From Haliscomenobacter sp. (lineage in GTDB: Bacteria; Bacteroidota; Bacteroidia; Chitinophagales; Saprospiraceae): a stretch of 64,000 nucleotides of DNA. Location: positions 81,469-145,468 of the forward strand of contig NZ_JADKCX010000008.1 of the NCBI RefSeq assembly GCF_016718685.1. The letters are read 5' to 3'. Position 1 is the stretch's first letter. Every line of letters starts with the position of its first letter. The position numbers were made by a program, and so were the translations under genes. This document shows, one piece after another, positions 8,351 through 16,848 of the stretch. The notes under the pieces are model-generated. The model was given only the letters and a program-made list of their open reading frames with translations, made no database searches and was not told the DNA's origin.

Positions 8351-9202
8351 ATGCAAAAAGTTAAACTGAACAATGGCATTGAAATGCCTATACTTGGGTT
8401 TGGGGTTTTTCAGGTAAGCGACCTGGAAGAATGTGAAAGAAGTGTAATGGATGCCCTCAGCGTCGGCTATCGTTTGGTTGACACGGCTGCTTCTTACGGC
8501 AATGAAGAGGCCGTTGGCAAAGCGGTCAAAAATAGTGGGGTACCAAGGGAAGAGCTCTTTATCACCACCAAGCTTTGGATTCAGTCAAATGGTTATGAAG
8601 GCACCAAAAGGGCTTTTGACCACTCCATGAAACAATTGCAACTGGATTATTTGGATTTGTACCTGATGCACCAACCCTTTGGGGATGTGTACGGCTCCTG
8701 GCGAGCCATGCAGGAATTGTACAAAGAAGGGCGAATCAGAGCAATTGGGGTAAGCAATTTTCAGCCTGACCGGCTGATTGACCTGATTGTTCACAACGAA
8801 ATCATTCCTGCGGTCAATCAGATTGAAACACACCCATTTAACCAGCAAATTGAGACCCAAAATTTCTTGCAGGAAAACAGTATACAGATTGAATCCTGGG
8901 GTCCCTTTGCTGAAGGAAAAAATGACATCTTTCACAATGAATTGTTGCGCTCAATTGGGAAGAAATACCATAAAACGATTGCGCAGGTTGTTCTCCGCTG
9001 GCTTACGCAACGCTGCATTGTCGCCATCCCCAAATCAGTTCGCAAAGAAAGAATGGAAGAGAATTTCAATAGCTTTGATTTTGAACTGAGCCCTGAAGAT
9101 ATGGAGGCGATTAAAACGCTGGACACAAAGACCAGTAGCTTCTTTGATCATCGGGATCCAGCAATGGTGAAATGGTTGGGTGGGTATAAAGTTGGACTTT
9201 AG
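8351..9202 (+). CDS. Aldo/keto reductase
   Basis: NADPH-dependent aldo/keto reductase of 283 residues, typical of the bacterial 2,5-diketo-D-gluconate reductase-like branch. The catalytic tetrad is readable: D44 and Y49 (LVDTAASYG), K74 (TTKLW) and H107 (LMHQPFGD). The cofactor phosphate-binding segment is near IPKSVRKERMEEN. No signal peptide, so it is cytoplasmic. It reduces carbonyl groups of aldehydes, ketones or keto-sugars; the substrate is not predictable. It shares its promoter region with the divergent NTF2-like/esterase pair, suggesting co-regulation with the AraC module, perhaps to detoxify or process the carbonyl products of ester cleavage (inference). Confidence 0.93.
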   Translation: MQKVKLNNGIEMPILGFGVFQVSDLEECERSVMDALSVGYRLVDTAASYGNEEAVGKAVKNSGVPREELFITTKLWIQSNGYEGTKRAFDHSMKQLQLDYLDLYLMHQPFGDVYGSWRAMQELYKEGRIRAIGVSNFQPDRLIDLIVHNEIIPAVNQIETHPFNQQIETQNFLQENSIQIESWGPFAEGKNDIFHNELLRSIGKKYHKTIAQVVLRWLTQRCIVAIPKSVRKERMEENFNSFDFELSPEDMEAIKTLDTKTSSFFDHRDPAMVKWLGGYKVGL

Positions 9203-9291
9203 TGACTGAAAATTCAACAGGTAACATCAAGAATTTTCAGCTTTAAACCAAAGCGGCAAAATGAGCACAAAGCACAGAACATGTTTGACAA

Positions 9292-9330
9292 TCGGGAGTT
9301 CGAAGGTAAATGATATCCCCGAACTCCCGA
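9292..9330. repeat. Inverted repeat of the GGGAGTTCG family
   Basis: TCGGGAGTTCG (9292-9302) pairs perfectly with CGAACTCCCGA (9320-9330) around a 17-nt loop. It lies between the convergent aldo/keto reductase and the T9SS cargo gene and resembles longer repeats at 53030-53137 and 63320-63430. Possible transcription end for both genes. Confidence 0.55.
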
Positions 9331-9342
9331 ATCCTTCAGCCC

Positions 9343-11355
9343 TTACAGCTTATTGATGCGAATCAACTCTGGCGCTTGCCCGCTCCGCATCACCCGGATG
9401 AAGTAAATCCCAGCCGGGAGTGGTTTCAGGTCTAACTCTCCCTCGGAAATGCCTGCATCAAATTTTTCACGGTTGAGGATGTTGCCATTGATGTTGAGGA
9501 TTTCAACAGCTATATCAGTTTCATTACTTCGTTTTGAAGCATTGAAAATCAAGCGGATCCGATCACGGGTTGGATTGGGATAGGCATAAGTGAAAGGCCT
9601 TTCGCCCTTGTTTTTGTCGTTTGCATCAAAGGTTTCCCCACTTGGTTTCCCTAAAACGGAACTACAGTAGTTAATTTCGAATAGTGCCCCGCTCAGGTCA
9701 AGTGCCGCACATACTTTCCCTCCACCCTGAATCAGCAGTACATTGAGTTCGCTTAACGGCGTTTCGCTCAGATAGATGGTAAAACTGAGCGAATTGGGAA
9801 GGTATAACAGGGTGTGGATACGGTATTTACCCGGTTGGTAGATGTCAAAACTAGGCCGGTCGTTAACATTCTCGATTACTTTATTGTCACCTGAAGTGAG
9901 CAAATAGAGGGTAAAATAACCCGGAGGGATATTGGGTTGTTTGCCGACAACGGCCTTCACGTTTACCTTCCCCAAATTTACCAAACAAGGTTGATTTTGG
10001 GGAATGAGGGTACCTGCGGATACGGTACAGGCTAAACAGTTGAGGACGTCGAATACAACTCCATTTCCATCCCAAGCGCCACAATTCACCCCGCCGCCCT
10101 GAATCAGTTGTTTGGTAATTGCAGAAACCTGAGTAGTCCCATAAATGATTCCAGAAAAATCAAACGTAGCCGGGTTGTACACCAGCGTGTGAATGCGGTA
10201 ACGCCCAGGCGTTTTTACCTTAAATGCTGGACCAAAAGATTCTAAATTTTGGATGATCAGATTATCGGTAAAGGTAAGTACGTAAGTGACTTTGAAACCT
10301 GCTGGAACTACCGGCGCCTGTAAGGTAGTAGCTTCTATCAAGGCCGCAATATCACTTATACAAGTCTGAGACTTGATTTTTAGTGTACCCGCCGCCGCTG
10401 AACAAACCGGAACACAAGGTTTTACATCAAAAAGTAAATTTCCCTGCACATTGATCGAGCCGCAATGGTAGTTTTTACCCTGGGATATTCGATCATAAAT
10501 CTCCCGAACGCTCGTCACTCCAGGCCGAATACTTCTCGGGTTGAGCGAGCTAATGTGGTACACCAAGGTGTGAATGCGGTAACGCCCGACCGTGTTAACT
10601 GTAAAATCCGGCACTTCTTTAACTTGACTTACCACCAGAGAATCCCCTTTGCTGAGGATGTAGCGCAACCGGTAACCAAATGGCACCACCGAAGGAGTAC
10701 CTACCTTGGCTCGCAACCTCGCCGAACCTGCATTCAGGCAGGGGTAATTTCCAAAAAAATCAATACCATCCAGTGTACCAGCCTTGGCTGGGCAAGTGCA
10801 CGCAGGCACATTAAACACAGCACCATTTAGATCCAAAGCGCCGCACAGTTGCCCCCCACCTTGAATGAGTAGTTGATGAATATCTGCGATGCGGGTTTTA
10901 CCATATTTATCCAGTGTCGCCTCCAAATTATCCATTGGATTGTATACGAGGGTATGAATGCGATACAGACCTGTTTCAACTTGGATATATTCGATGTAGC
11001 GGGGATCGAGAAGGTATTCCCGGGCTGCGGCTTTAGTGATCACCATGTCTGGCCCGCTGGAAAACACATAAACAACCTTGAATCCGGGAGGAACAATGGG
11101 TGCCACGTCAACTACTGCCGTGATATAGGGGCGATTGATGCCATCATAACAAACCTGACGATACGGTTTGAGTTTACCGGCAGAGGCCACACAAGGAGGT
11201 TCAAAGTCATGAAGTGCACTGTTTGAATTCGATATTCCACTATTTTCAGCGGATATGGAGCGCACGTATGCTGAGGCATCATCGTCATTTTGTCCTTTTC
11301 CGCTGAGTAGAACCAGTAGTAACAATGGAAACAAAAGGTAGACTGACGGTTTCAT
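9343..11355 (-). CDS. T9SS-sorted surface protein with four tandem repeats of an unnamed domain
   Basis: Secreted 670-residue protein. A signal peptide (MKPSVYLLFPLLLLVLLSG) is followed by four tandem copies of a roughly 115-130 residue module and a C-terminal type IX secretion sorting domain (YPNPTRDRIRL near the start, ending PAGIYFIRVMRSG and INKL). Each module has a Cys-containing opening (AGTL...C), a central VPPGFKVVYVFSSG-like strand, the near-invariant GRYRIHTLVYNP, then QGGG followed by a Cys (CGALDLNG), and a final Cys-rich linker. I do not recognise a named family or function; cell-surface attachment or secretion through T9SS is inferred from the tail. The paired Cys suggest disulfides. 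Confidence 0.85.
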   Translation of the reverse strand: MKPSVYLLFPLLLLVLLSGKGQNDDDASAYVRSISAENSGISNSNSALHDFEPPCVASAGKLKPYRQVCYDGINRPYITAVVDVAPIVPPGFKVVYVFSSGPDMVITKAAAREYLLDPRYIEYIQVETGLYRIHTLVYNPMDNLEATLDKYGKTRIADIHQLLIQGGGQLCGALDLNGAVFNVPACTCPAKAGTLDGIDFFGNYPCLNAGSARLRAKVGTPSVVPFGYRLRYILSKGDSLVVSQVKEVPDFTVNTVGRYRIHTLVYHISSLNPRSIRPGVTSVREIYDRISQGKNYHCGSINVQGNLLFDVKPCVPVCSAAAGTLKIKSQTCISDIAALIEATTLQAPVVPAGFKVTYVLTFTDNLIIQNLESFGPAFKVKTPGRYRIHTLVYNPATFDFSGIIYGTTQVSAITKQLIQGGGVNCGAWDGNGVVFDVLNCLACTVSAGTLIPQNQPCLVNLGKVNVKAVVGKQPNIPPGYFTLYLLTSGDNKVIENVNDRPSFDIYQPGKYRIHTLLYLPNSLSFTIYLSETPLSELNVLLIQGGGKVCAALDLSGALFEINYCSSVLGKPSGETFDANDKNKGERPFTYAYPNPTRDRIRLIFNASKRSNETDIAVEILNINGNILNREKFDAGISEGELDLKPLPAGIYFIRVMRSGQAPELIRINKL

Positions 11356-11551
11356 GTTGTCGCATTTAACAGGCTGATAAAGAAAGCCAGTAGCCTGATT
11401 TCGATGATAAAATAGCTGATCAAACCTAAGTTGTATCGTTTATATTAGATTAAAAATGATGAAGATCAGTGGGTGGATTGATTTGAATGTTTATGGTGCG
11501 TGAATCTAAGAGGAAATGATTTTTCCCTATTTTGCAAAAAAAAACAAACAC

Positions 11552-11848
11552 ATGATTCTAGAAGTTGCCACCATTAACATTAAACCGGGCACCAATGCCG
11601 ATTTTGAAACCAACTTGCAAGCCGCCCAAGCGGTCATCAGCCAGTCCAAAGGCTACCTCGGCCACCAGTTTCAGCATTGCATCGAAGAACCAACACGTTA
11701 TGTTTTGCTGATTCGTTGGGCAAGTTTGGAAGCCCATACCGAAGGGTTTCGCGGTTCCCCATTGTTCCAAGAATGGCGGGCGCTGATCGGCCCTTTTTTC
11801 GAAGTGCCCCCTGCGGTGGAGCATTATACCCTAAAATTTGAAAATTAA
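11552..11848 (+). CDS. Antibiotic biosynthesis monooxygenase (ABM)-domain protein
   Basis: Small single-domain protein of 98 residues from the ATG at 11552 (MILEVATINIKPG); an earlier in-frame ATG at 11516 adds a Lys-rich stretch unlike the family. The dimeric ferredoxin-like ABM fold is suggested by the opening strand, the SKGYLGHQFQHCIEEP segment, VLLIRWASLEAHTEGFRGSP, and the closing VEHYTLKFE strand. Members include quinone-forming monooxygenases, heme-degrading enzymes and proteins without known activity, so the function here is open. It stands alone between a divergent T9SS gene and a convergent membrane protein. Confidence 0.85.
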   Translation: MILEVATINIKPGTNADFETNLQAAQAVISQSKGYLGHQFQHCIEEPTRYVLLIRWASLEAHTEGFRGSPLFQEWRALIGPFFEVPPAVEHYTLKFEN

Positions 11849-11852
11849 GGAA

Positions 11853-11910
11853 CCTGTGGCATCCACACCCTCGGTCGCCGAGCGAAGTCGAGGTGCCGGG
11901 TGTGGATGAC
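11853..11910. repeat. Intergenic inverted repeat (GCATCCACACC / GGTGTGGATG)
   Basis: Arms CATCCACACCCTCGG and CCGGGTGTGGATG, with CCGAGCGAAGTCGAGG between them forming an inner hairpin. Lies in the 90-bp gap between convergent genes and may act as a bidirectional transcription end; the sequence style is REP-like. Confidence 0.5.
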
Positions 11911-11938
11911 AAAAATTCCTTACAAATTCCATGGACTG

Positions 11939-12454
11939 TTAGGCAAAAAGAAGAATTAAAGTCAATACAATTCCACCCAAAGTAAAATACAAGCCTCTTT
12001 TGAACATCGTTGTTTTAGGCATAAACATCCAAAAAGCGGAAATCACGAAAAACAATAAAGAAAGCCCAAAAAATATGTTGAAGAAATATAAAGGGTCTTC
12101 AGTTTTGGCTTTGTGCAAGTGGGTCATTTTTTCCAAAATAGTTGGCAGTTCTTTTACGGTAAACTCTGCCTTTCCGGTGCTTTTGTTGTAGGTGCCATCG
12201 CGAAAATATAGCAAATCTCCTTCGGTTTTGTCCACTTTGAATTGCCGCATTTTCAACATTTCACCAATTTCCTTTTCATTGGCATTCGGTTTGATCATTT
12301 GAACAATCTGCTTCTTCTGCTTTAAAAAGTCAGTATCCCGAAAGATGAGCAATATTCCACTCAATGCATAAACGGCCATGATGCCCGCGAGAAAAAAACC
12401 CAAGTAGCGGTGAATTACCCGCATGTTGTTGCTAAAGGATGTGTTGGTTGACAT
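11939..12454 (-). CDS. PepSY-associated-type membrane protein
   Basis: Membrane protein of 171 residues. One hydrophobic helix lies near the N-terminus (about 14-37; motif VIHRYLGFFLAGIMAVYALSG resembles the PepSY-associated TM helix with its conserved His). Next comes a hydrophilic, Lys-rich region (38-115), then two helices at about 118-140 and 150-170. PepSY-TM proteins are often linked to iron or siderophore uptake and flavin or heme electron transfer, but no iron genes are near. It is shorter than the usual family members, and the hydrophilic region is only a PepSY-like domain at best. The assignment is moderate. Confidence 0.6.
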   Translation of the reverse strand: MSTNTSFSNNMRVIHRYLGFFLAGIMAVYALSGILLIFRDTDFLKQKKQIVQMIKPNANEKEIGEMLKMRQFKVDKTEGDLLYFRDGTYNKSTGKAEFTVKELPTILEKMTHLHKAKTEDPLYFFNIFFGLSLLFFVISAFWMFMPKTTMFKRGLYFTLGGIVLTLILLFA

Positions 12455-12558
12455 TATAAATATTGCTTTTGTTGAAAAAATTGATTCCCGGTTGTTGATG
12501 ATGCAATGTAGATTTACAAAGGAATAAATAAGTTTTGGTTATTACAATTTGAATGGCT

Positions 12559-12585
12559 ATTATTGTCAGTCTACCTGACAATAAT
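12559..12585. promoter_or_regulatory. Perfect palindrome, candidate operator of the sugar-acid cassette
   Basis: ATTATTGTCAG (12559-12569) and CTGACAATAAT (12575-12585) form an 11-bp perfect inverted repeat with a 5-nt spacer, 29 bp before the MFS start. It lacks a T-tail and is followed directly by the gene, so an operator is likelier than a terminator. The TTGTCAG half-site resembles those of GntR-type repressors (inference). No such regulator is in the window. Confidence 0.55.
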
Positions 12586-12614
12586 GTTTAGCTAGGCTGA
12601 ACTTTCGCAAGAAC

Positions 12615-13931
12615 ATGAATGGAAATTACCGCTGGCGCATCATTGCACTGCTTTTTTTGGCGACCACCATCAACTACGTGGATCGGCAAGTACTGTCGTT
12701 TGTGATGACCGATGATTTGTTCCGAAAAACCATTCTGGGGCTTTCACCCGAGGTCGTTTTTTCCGAACAAAACATGCAGGATTTTCGCATCCAGATGGGC
12801 TGGATTGATTCGGCGTTTAAGGCCACGTATGCCCTGGGTTTTTTGTTGGTGGGTTGGTTGATTGATAAAATCGGGACCAAAAAGGGTTTTACCATTGGGA
12901 TTTTCATCTGGAGCATTGCCAGTGTGTTGTCTACCTTTTGTGCCAGCGCTGGGCAGTTTAAAATAGTACGCGCGCTGTTGGGTTTGGGTGAATCCACCAA
13001 TTTCCCCTCTGCCATGAAAGCCATTTCGGTTTGGTTCCCCAAAGCGGAGCGCTCCACCGCTACGGGGATTCTCAACGCGGGGTCCAACATGGGCATCATT
13101 GTCACGGCGGTATTGATTCCATTTTTGGTGGTCCAATACGGCTGGCGGGCCTCCTTTTTTATCTCGGCGCTACTGGGCATTCTCATGCTGTTGATCTGGT
13201 ATTTCAGCTACTCGGAGCCTGAAGAAACCCCCGCCCTATCCGCCAAAGAATACCATTACATCACCGGGAACATGCGTGGCGAAAAGGCCGAAGTGCTGGA
13301 GCCCCAACTGAGTTGGGGTCAACTGCTGCGCTACCGCCAGACCTGGGCCTTTATTTTTGGCAAAATTTTCGCCGATCCGGTCTGGTTTTTTTACCTGACC
13401 TGGTTGCCCGATTTTTTGAGCACCAATCAACAACTGGATCGAAAACTGGATTTGAAAAACTTCGGTATGCCTTTTTTGATCATTTATCTGGTGTCGGATT
13501 TGGGCAGTATTTTTTTTGGCTGGCTGGCCACCCGTTTGATGCAAAAAGGTTGGACGGAAAACGCCGCACGCAAGCTTACTTTGTTGATTTGTGGTAGTCT
13601 CGTACTGCCGATCTGGTTTATACCCACGATCCACAGTTTCAACCTGATCGTCGCTATGTTTGCCCTGGCGATGGCCGCGCACCAGGGCTGGTCAACCAAT
13701 GTATACGCTTTGGCCACCACCCTTTTTCCCAAAAACTCGGTTGGTTCCGCCACTGGTTTGGGTGGATTTTTAGGCGGTAGCATCAGTATGGCAGTGGCCG
13801 CCGCTACGGGTTATGTGGTGGCGTACCTGGGCTACACGCCGATGTTCATTTTTGCCTGTTCTTTCTACTTGATTGGCCTGGTTTGTATGCATTTGACCTT
13901 ACCAGTTTTGACCAAAATAGAACTCAAGTGA
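12615..13931 (+). CDS. MFS transporter, anion:cation symporter type (hexuronate/sugar-acid-like)
   Basis: Major facilitator of 438 residues with about 12 hydrophobic helices. The opening WRIIALLFLATTINYVDRQVLSF is the signature of the ACS family (ExuT, LgoT, GudP and others), in which Asn/Tyr/Asp/Arg of the first helix are characteristic. The cytoplasmic loop motif GWLIDKIGTKKGF after helix 2 is the MFS G-x-x-x-D-R-x-G-R-R-like element. Likely imports a sugar acid with a proton or cation. The next gene, a zinc alcohol dehydrogenase, starts 24 bp downstream. This pairing resembles E. coli lgoT-lgoD (L-galactonate uptake and oxidation), which makes a hexonate or hexuronate the best guess but not a certainty. 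Confidence 0.85.
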   Translation: MNGNYRWRIIALLFLATTINYVDRQVLSFVMTDDLFRKTILGLSPEVVFSEQNMQDFRIQMGWIDSAFKATYALGFLLVGWLIDKIGTKKGFTIGIFIWSIASVLSTFCASAGQFKIVRALLGLGESTNFPSAMKAISVWFPKAERSTATGILNAGSNMGIIVTAVLIPFLVVQYGWRASFFISALLGILMLLIWYFSYSEPEETPALSAKEYHYITGNMRGEKAEVLEPQLSWGQLLRYRQTWAFIFGKIFADPVWFFYLTWLPDFLSTNQQLDRKLDLKNFGMPFLIIYLVSDLGSIFFGWLATRLMQKGWTENAARKLTLLICGSLVLPIWFIPTIHSFNLIVAMFALAMAAHQGWSTNVYALATTLFPKNSVGSATGLGGFLGGSISMAVAAATGYVVAYLGYTPMFIFACSFYLIGLVCMHLTLPVLTKIELK

Positions 13932-13954
13932 GGAACCTGACCCACACTGCAACC

Positions 13955-14959
13955 ATGAAGGCTGGGGTTTTGCAAAAACCACAGGTCATTGAACTCCGGG
14001 ACTGTGCCATTCCTGAGCCAGGTGAAGGGGAAGTACGCATCAAAATGGAATACCTGGGCATTTGTGGTTCGGACGTTTCTATCTACCAGGGGCATCGGGT
14101 GAATACCCCTTTACCGCTGATCATCGGCCATGAAGGCATCGGGCGCATTGAAAAAATGGGGGCAGGGGTGAGTCGCTTTACCATTGGGCAAAGGGTCGTC
14201 ATTGAACCCAATTTCCCCTGTGGCCATTGCGCACTGTGCTGGCAAGGGCGCGGCAACATTTGCCCCCATAAGCGAATTTTTGGCGTACTCGAAACGGGCT
14301 GTTTTGCAGAATACGCGGTAGTGCCCGCCCAATTTACCTGGGCACTTCCCGATAGCATCGCGGACGAGGATGCGGTTTTGATAGAGCCACTAGCGGTTGC
14401 GTTGCATACCTTGTATACCTCCACTGCTCGACCCGGAGATAGCATTGCCGTGCTGGGTTTGGGGGCGATTGGTCTTTTGCTCACCCAGTTGGCTTGCCGC
14501 ATGGGGTATCAAGTCATGGCTTACGACCGGGTGGAAGGAAAAACCGCCTTGGCCCGGCAATTGGGGGCAAAGGCCATTCCTGCGCAAACCAGCGCGACAG
14601 ACCTGGCAGACCACTGGCAGCAAGCAAAAGTCAGCAGTATTTTTGAGTGCGCTGGTGCTGCTCCGGCTTTGAGCATGGCCCTGGAAGCTGCGCCACGCGG
14701 GGCAAGTATCGTGGTTGCCGGATTGGCCGACAAACCCAGTGCCATCAACGAGTTTAGCCTCACCCGGCAAGGCCAACAGGTCTTGAGTTCCATCATTTAC
14801 CAGCACCCCTTGGACTTTCAGAGAACCATCACTTTGTTGGAAAATGGCTTCGTTCAACCGAGTAAAATCATCTCAGCGCAGTATCCTTTTGAGGAATTGC
14901 CCAAGGCCATGGATGCAGCTGCCAATGGGCAACACAGCAAAATTATCCTACATTTTTAA
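13955..14959 (+). CDS. Zinc-dependent medium-chain alcohol dehydrogenase (sugar-acid/polyol type)
   Basis: NAD(P)-dependent dehydrogenase of 334 residues from the ATG at 13955 (MKAGVLQKPQVIEL), which matches the family's N-terminus; an upstream ATG at 13883 would overlap the previous gene. Catalytic zinc ligands C37, H59 and E60 (GHEGIGRI) and structural zinc cysteines C89, C92, C95 and C103 are all present. A Rossmann motif (GLGAIG) follows near residue 170. Related enzymes include L-galactonate, L-gulonate, L-idonate and sorbitol dehydrogenases. Its place between two MFS transporters suggests oxidation of an imported sugar acid or polyol; the exact substrate is inferred only. Confidence 0.88.
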   Translation: MKAGVLQKPQVIELRDCAIPEPGEGEVRIKMEYLGICGSDVSIYQGHRVNTPLPLIIGHEGIGRIEKMGAGVSRFTIGQRVVIEPNFPCGHCALCWQGRGNICPHKRIFGVLETGCFAEYAVVPAQFTWALPDSIADEDAVLIEPLAVALHTLYTSTARPGDSIAVLGLGAIGLLLTQLACRMGYQVMAYDRVEGKTALARQLGAKAIPAQTSATDLADHWQQAKVSSIFECAGAAPALSMALEAAPRGASIVVAGLADKPSAINEFSLTRQGQQVLSSIIYQHPLDFQRTITLLENGFVQPSKIISAQYPFEELPKAMDAAANGQHSKIILHF

Positions 14960-14980
14960 CCTACAATCACCACAAATCGC

Positions 14981-16201
14981 ATGAAACAAACCATATTTTA
15001 CGGCTGGCGCATCGTACTCGTTGCTTTGATCGGCCAGTTTTTGAGCGTAGGCTCATTGCTGGTGTATTGCTTTGGCGTCTTTGTCAAACCACTGGCGGAA
15101 GCATTCAAGACCGACCGTGGCTCCATCTCGCTGGCGGTTTCACTGGTGAGTGTAGGGGTGGCCCTCGGTTCCCCTATTGCGGGACGTTTGATCGATAAAT
15201 TAGGGGGCAAAAAAGTCATCACTTACGCCCTGATTGGCATGTCACTGTGTTTGTTTGCACTCTCCAGGGTAAATGGGCCGATCATTTCCTTGTATATTTT
15301 TTATTTTCTGGGCGGTTTCATCGGTTCCGGTAATTCTCCATTGGCGTATTCGCGGATTGTGGCCAACTGGTTCAATCAACACCGGGCGCTGGCCATCGGC
15401 TTGGGCAATGCGGGCGTGGGACTGGGCGCACTGTTGATTCCCCTTTTGGGTCAATACCTCATCCAGTCTGCCGATTGGCGACAGGTATACATCATCCTGA
15501 GTCTGGCCTGTGTGCTGATTGCGCTGCCGATTGTGTCTTTATTTTTGAAAAACACCCCGGAAGAACTGGGGCAAAAGCCACTGGGAATTATCGACATTTC
15601 TTCCCAGCCCAGTAGCGCCATCAGCATTGGTGCAGCGGCGGCAACGCGCACTTTTTGGCTACTGAGCATGTCCATTTTGTGTGTGGCCATCAGTTGCACG
15701 GGCATCATGACCCACCTTGCAGCCATGCTGACCGACCGAGGCTTGTCGCCCCAAATTGCGGCCTTTGCGATCTCCTTATTCGGTGGTGCTTCCTTGTTGG
15801 GCCGCATCGCCAATGGTTTTTTGGCCGATCGGTTTCATCCGCCGCTGGTGGCTGCGGGTATTTTTTCGGGCGCAGCCATCGGCATCTTGTTGCTGTGGTT
15901 GTACCCCACTGGTTTTACGGTTTATCTGGCTACGGTGATGATCGGTTTGGCGATGGGTGCTGAGTCGGACATCATGCCCTATATGGTGAGCCGGTATTTT
16001 GGGATGCGTTCGATGGGTACGGTGTACGGATTTGTGTTTTCGGCGTATACGGTTGGGGCGGCACTGGGGCCGCTGTTATTTGGGATTGGTTTTGACCAAA
16101 CGGGGTCTTACCAATGGCCCTTGCTCATCGGCCTGGGTTTGATGATTTTGGCCATTGCGTTGATGTGGCTTTTAAAAGGAAAGGAGCAGCAGGAAGGATA
16201 A
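14981..16201 (+). CDS. MFS transporter, oxalate/formate- or monocarboxylate-like
   Basis: Major facilitator of 406 residues with 12 predicted helices, starting 21 bp after the dehydrogenase, so probably in the same operon. The opening FYGWRIVLVALIGQFLSVGS and AEAFKTDRGSISLAVS fit the OFA/monocarboxylate-porter branch (oxalate:formate antiporter-like). The helix 2-3 loop GRLIDKLGGKKV is the usual MFS motif. It could export the oxidised product of the dehydrogenase or import a second acid; both ideas are inference from position. No frameshift or unusual composition is seen. Confidence 0.85.
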   Translation: MKQTIFYGWRIVLVALIGQFLSVGSLLVYCFGVFVKPLAEAFKTDRGSISLAVSLVSVGVALGSPIAGRLIDKLGGKKVITYALIGMSLCLFALSRVNGPIISLYIFYFLGGFIGSGNSPLAYSRIVANWFNQHRALAIGLGNAGVGLGALLIPLLGQYLIQSADWRQVYIILSLACVLIALPIVSLFLKNTPEELGQKPLGIIDISSQPSSAISIGAAAATRTFWLLSMSILCVAISCTGIMTHLAAMLTDRGLSPQIAAFAISLFGGASLLGRIANGFLADRFHPPLVAAGIFSGAAIGILLLWLYPTGFTVYLATVMIGLAMGAESDIMPYMVSRYFGMRSMGTVYGFVFSAYTVGAALGPLLFGIGFDQTGSYQWPLLIGLGLMILAIALMWLLKGKEQQEG

Positions 16202-16309
16202 ATAGCAAAAAAATGTATGGTGGGTGGAGATTTACTGCGGATCGCGGGCCCGCGGTAGGCGGGTGCTGGCCCTTTCCATTTCTATATTTAAGCAATCAAT
16301 ACAAACCAT

Positions 16310-16735
16310 ATGCAATTCGATCCAAACAATCCCATCATTCAGCTCTGCGTGGAAGGCATGCGCCTGGAAGGAGAAGGAAAAACAGCGGAAGCGTCCGAAT
16401 TATTCCAACGTGCCTGGGAGGAGTCCAGTAATGATTTTGAAAAATTTACTTCGGCGCATTATGTGGCCCGGCATCAACAAAGTGTAGAGGACAAGCTGAA
16501 ATGGGATGAAATTGCCTTGATTTCGGCCTTGAAGATCAATGACGAATCGATGAAAGCAAGTTACCCTTCGCTTTACCTCAATATTGCCAAGGGGTACGAA
16601 GATTTGCAGGATTTTGATCAGGCTATAAAAAATTACCACTTAGCACAATCTTTTATCCATTTTCTGCCCGACGACGGGTATGGCCAACTGGTAAAAAATG
16701 GAATCACCAATGGGATTACCCGCGTTACAGTGTGA
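16310..16735 (+). CDS. TPR-like small protein of unknown function
   Basis: Soluble protein of 141 residues made of helix pairs. GKTAEASELFQRAWEES and YLNIAKGYEDLQDFDQAIKNYHLA read as tetratricopeptide-like repeats. No signal peptide or membrane helix. Similar small proteins in Bacteroidota are sometimes labelled rRNA adenine methyltransferase, but no methyltransferase motif is present here, so that label should not be used. Probably a protein-binding scaffold. It stands alone, 108 bp after the MFS gene and before a broken serine hydrolase. Confidence 0.7.
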   Translation: MQFDPNNPIIQLCVEGMRLEGEGKTAEASELFQRAWEESSNDFEKFTSAHYVARHQQSVEDKLKWDEIALISALKINDESMKASYPSLYLNIAKGYEDLQDFDQAIKNYHLAQSFIHFLPDDGYGQLVKNGITNGITRVTV

Positions 16736-16848
16736 GTTTGCAAAAAAACGGCAAACCAGTTAACTTGTGCGATGAGGACGCCATCGGTGGTCGTTTGTAA
16801 CTCCATCAGCATCGCCAAAACACCTTATTCACATCAGATAAACCAATC

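Noticed and set aside
16310..16735. rRNA adenine methyltransferase label for the small TPR-like protein
   Set aside because: No SAM-binding or NPPY-type motif is visible; the sequence is helical repeats only.
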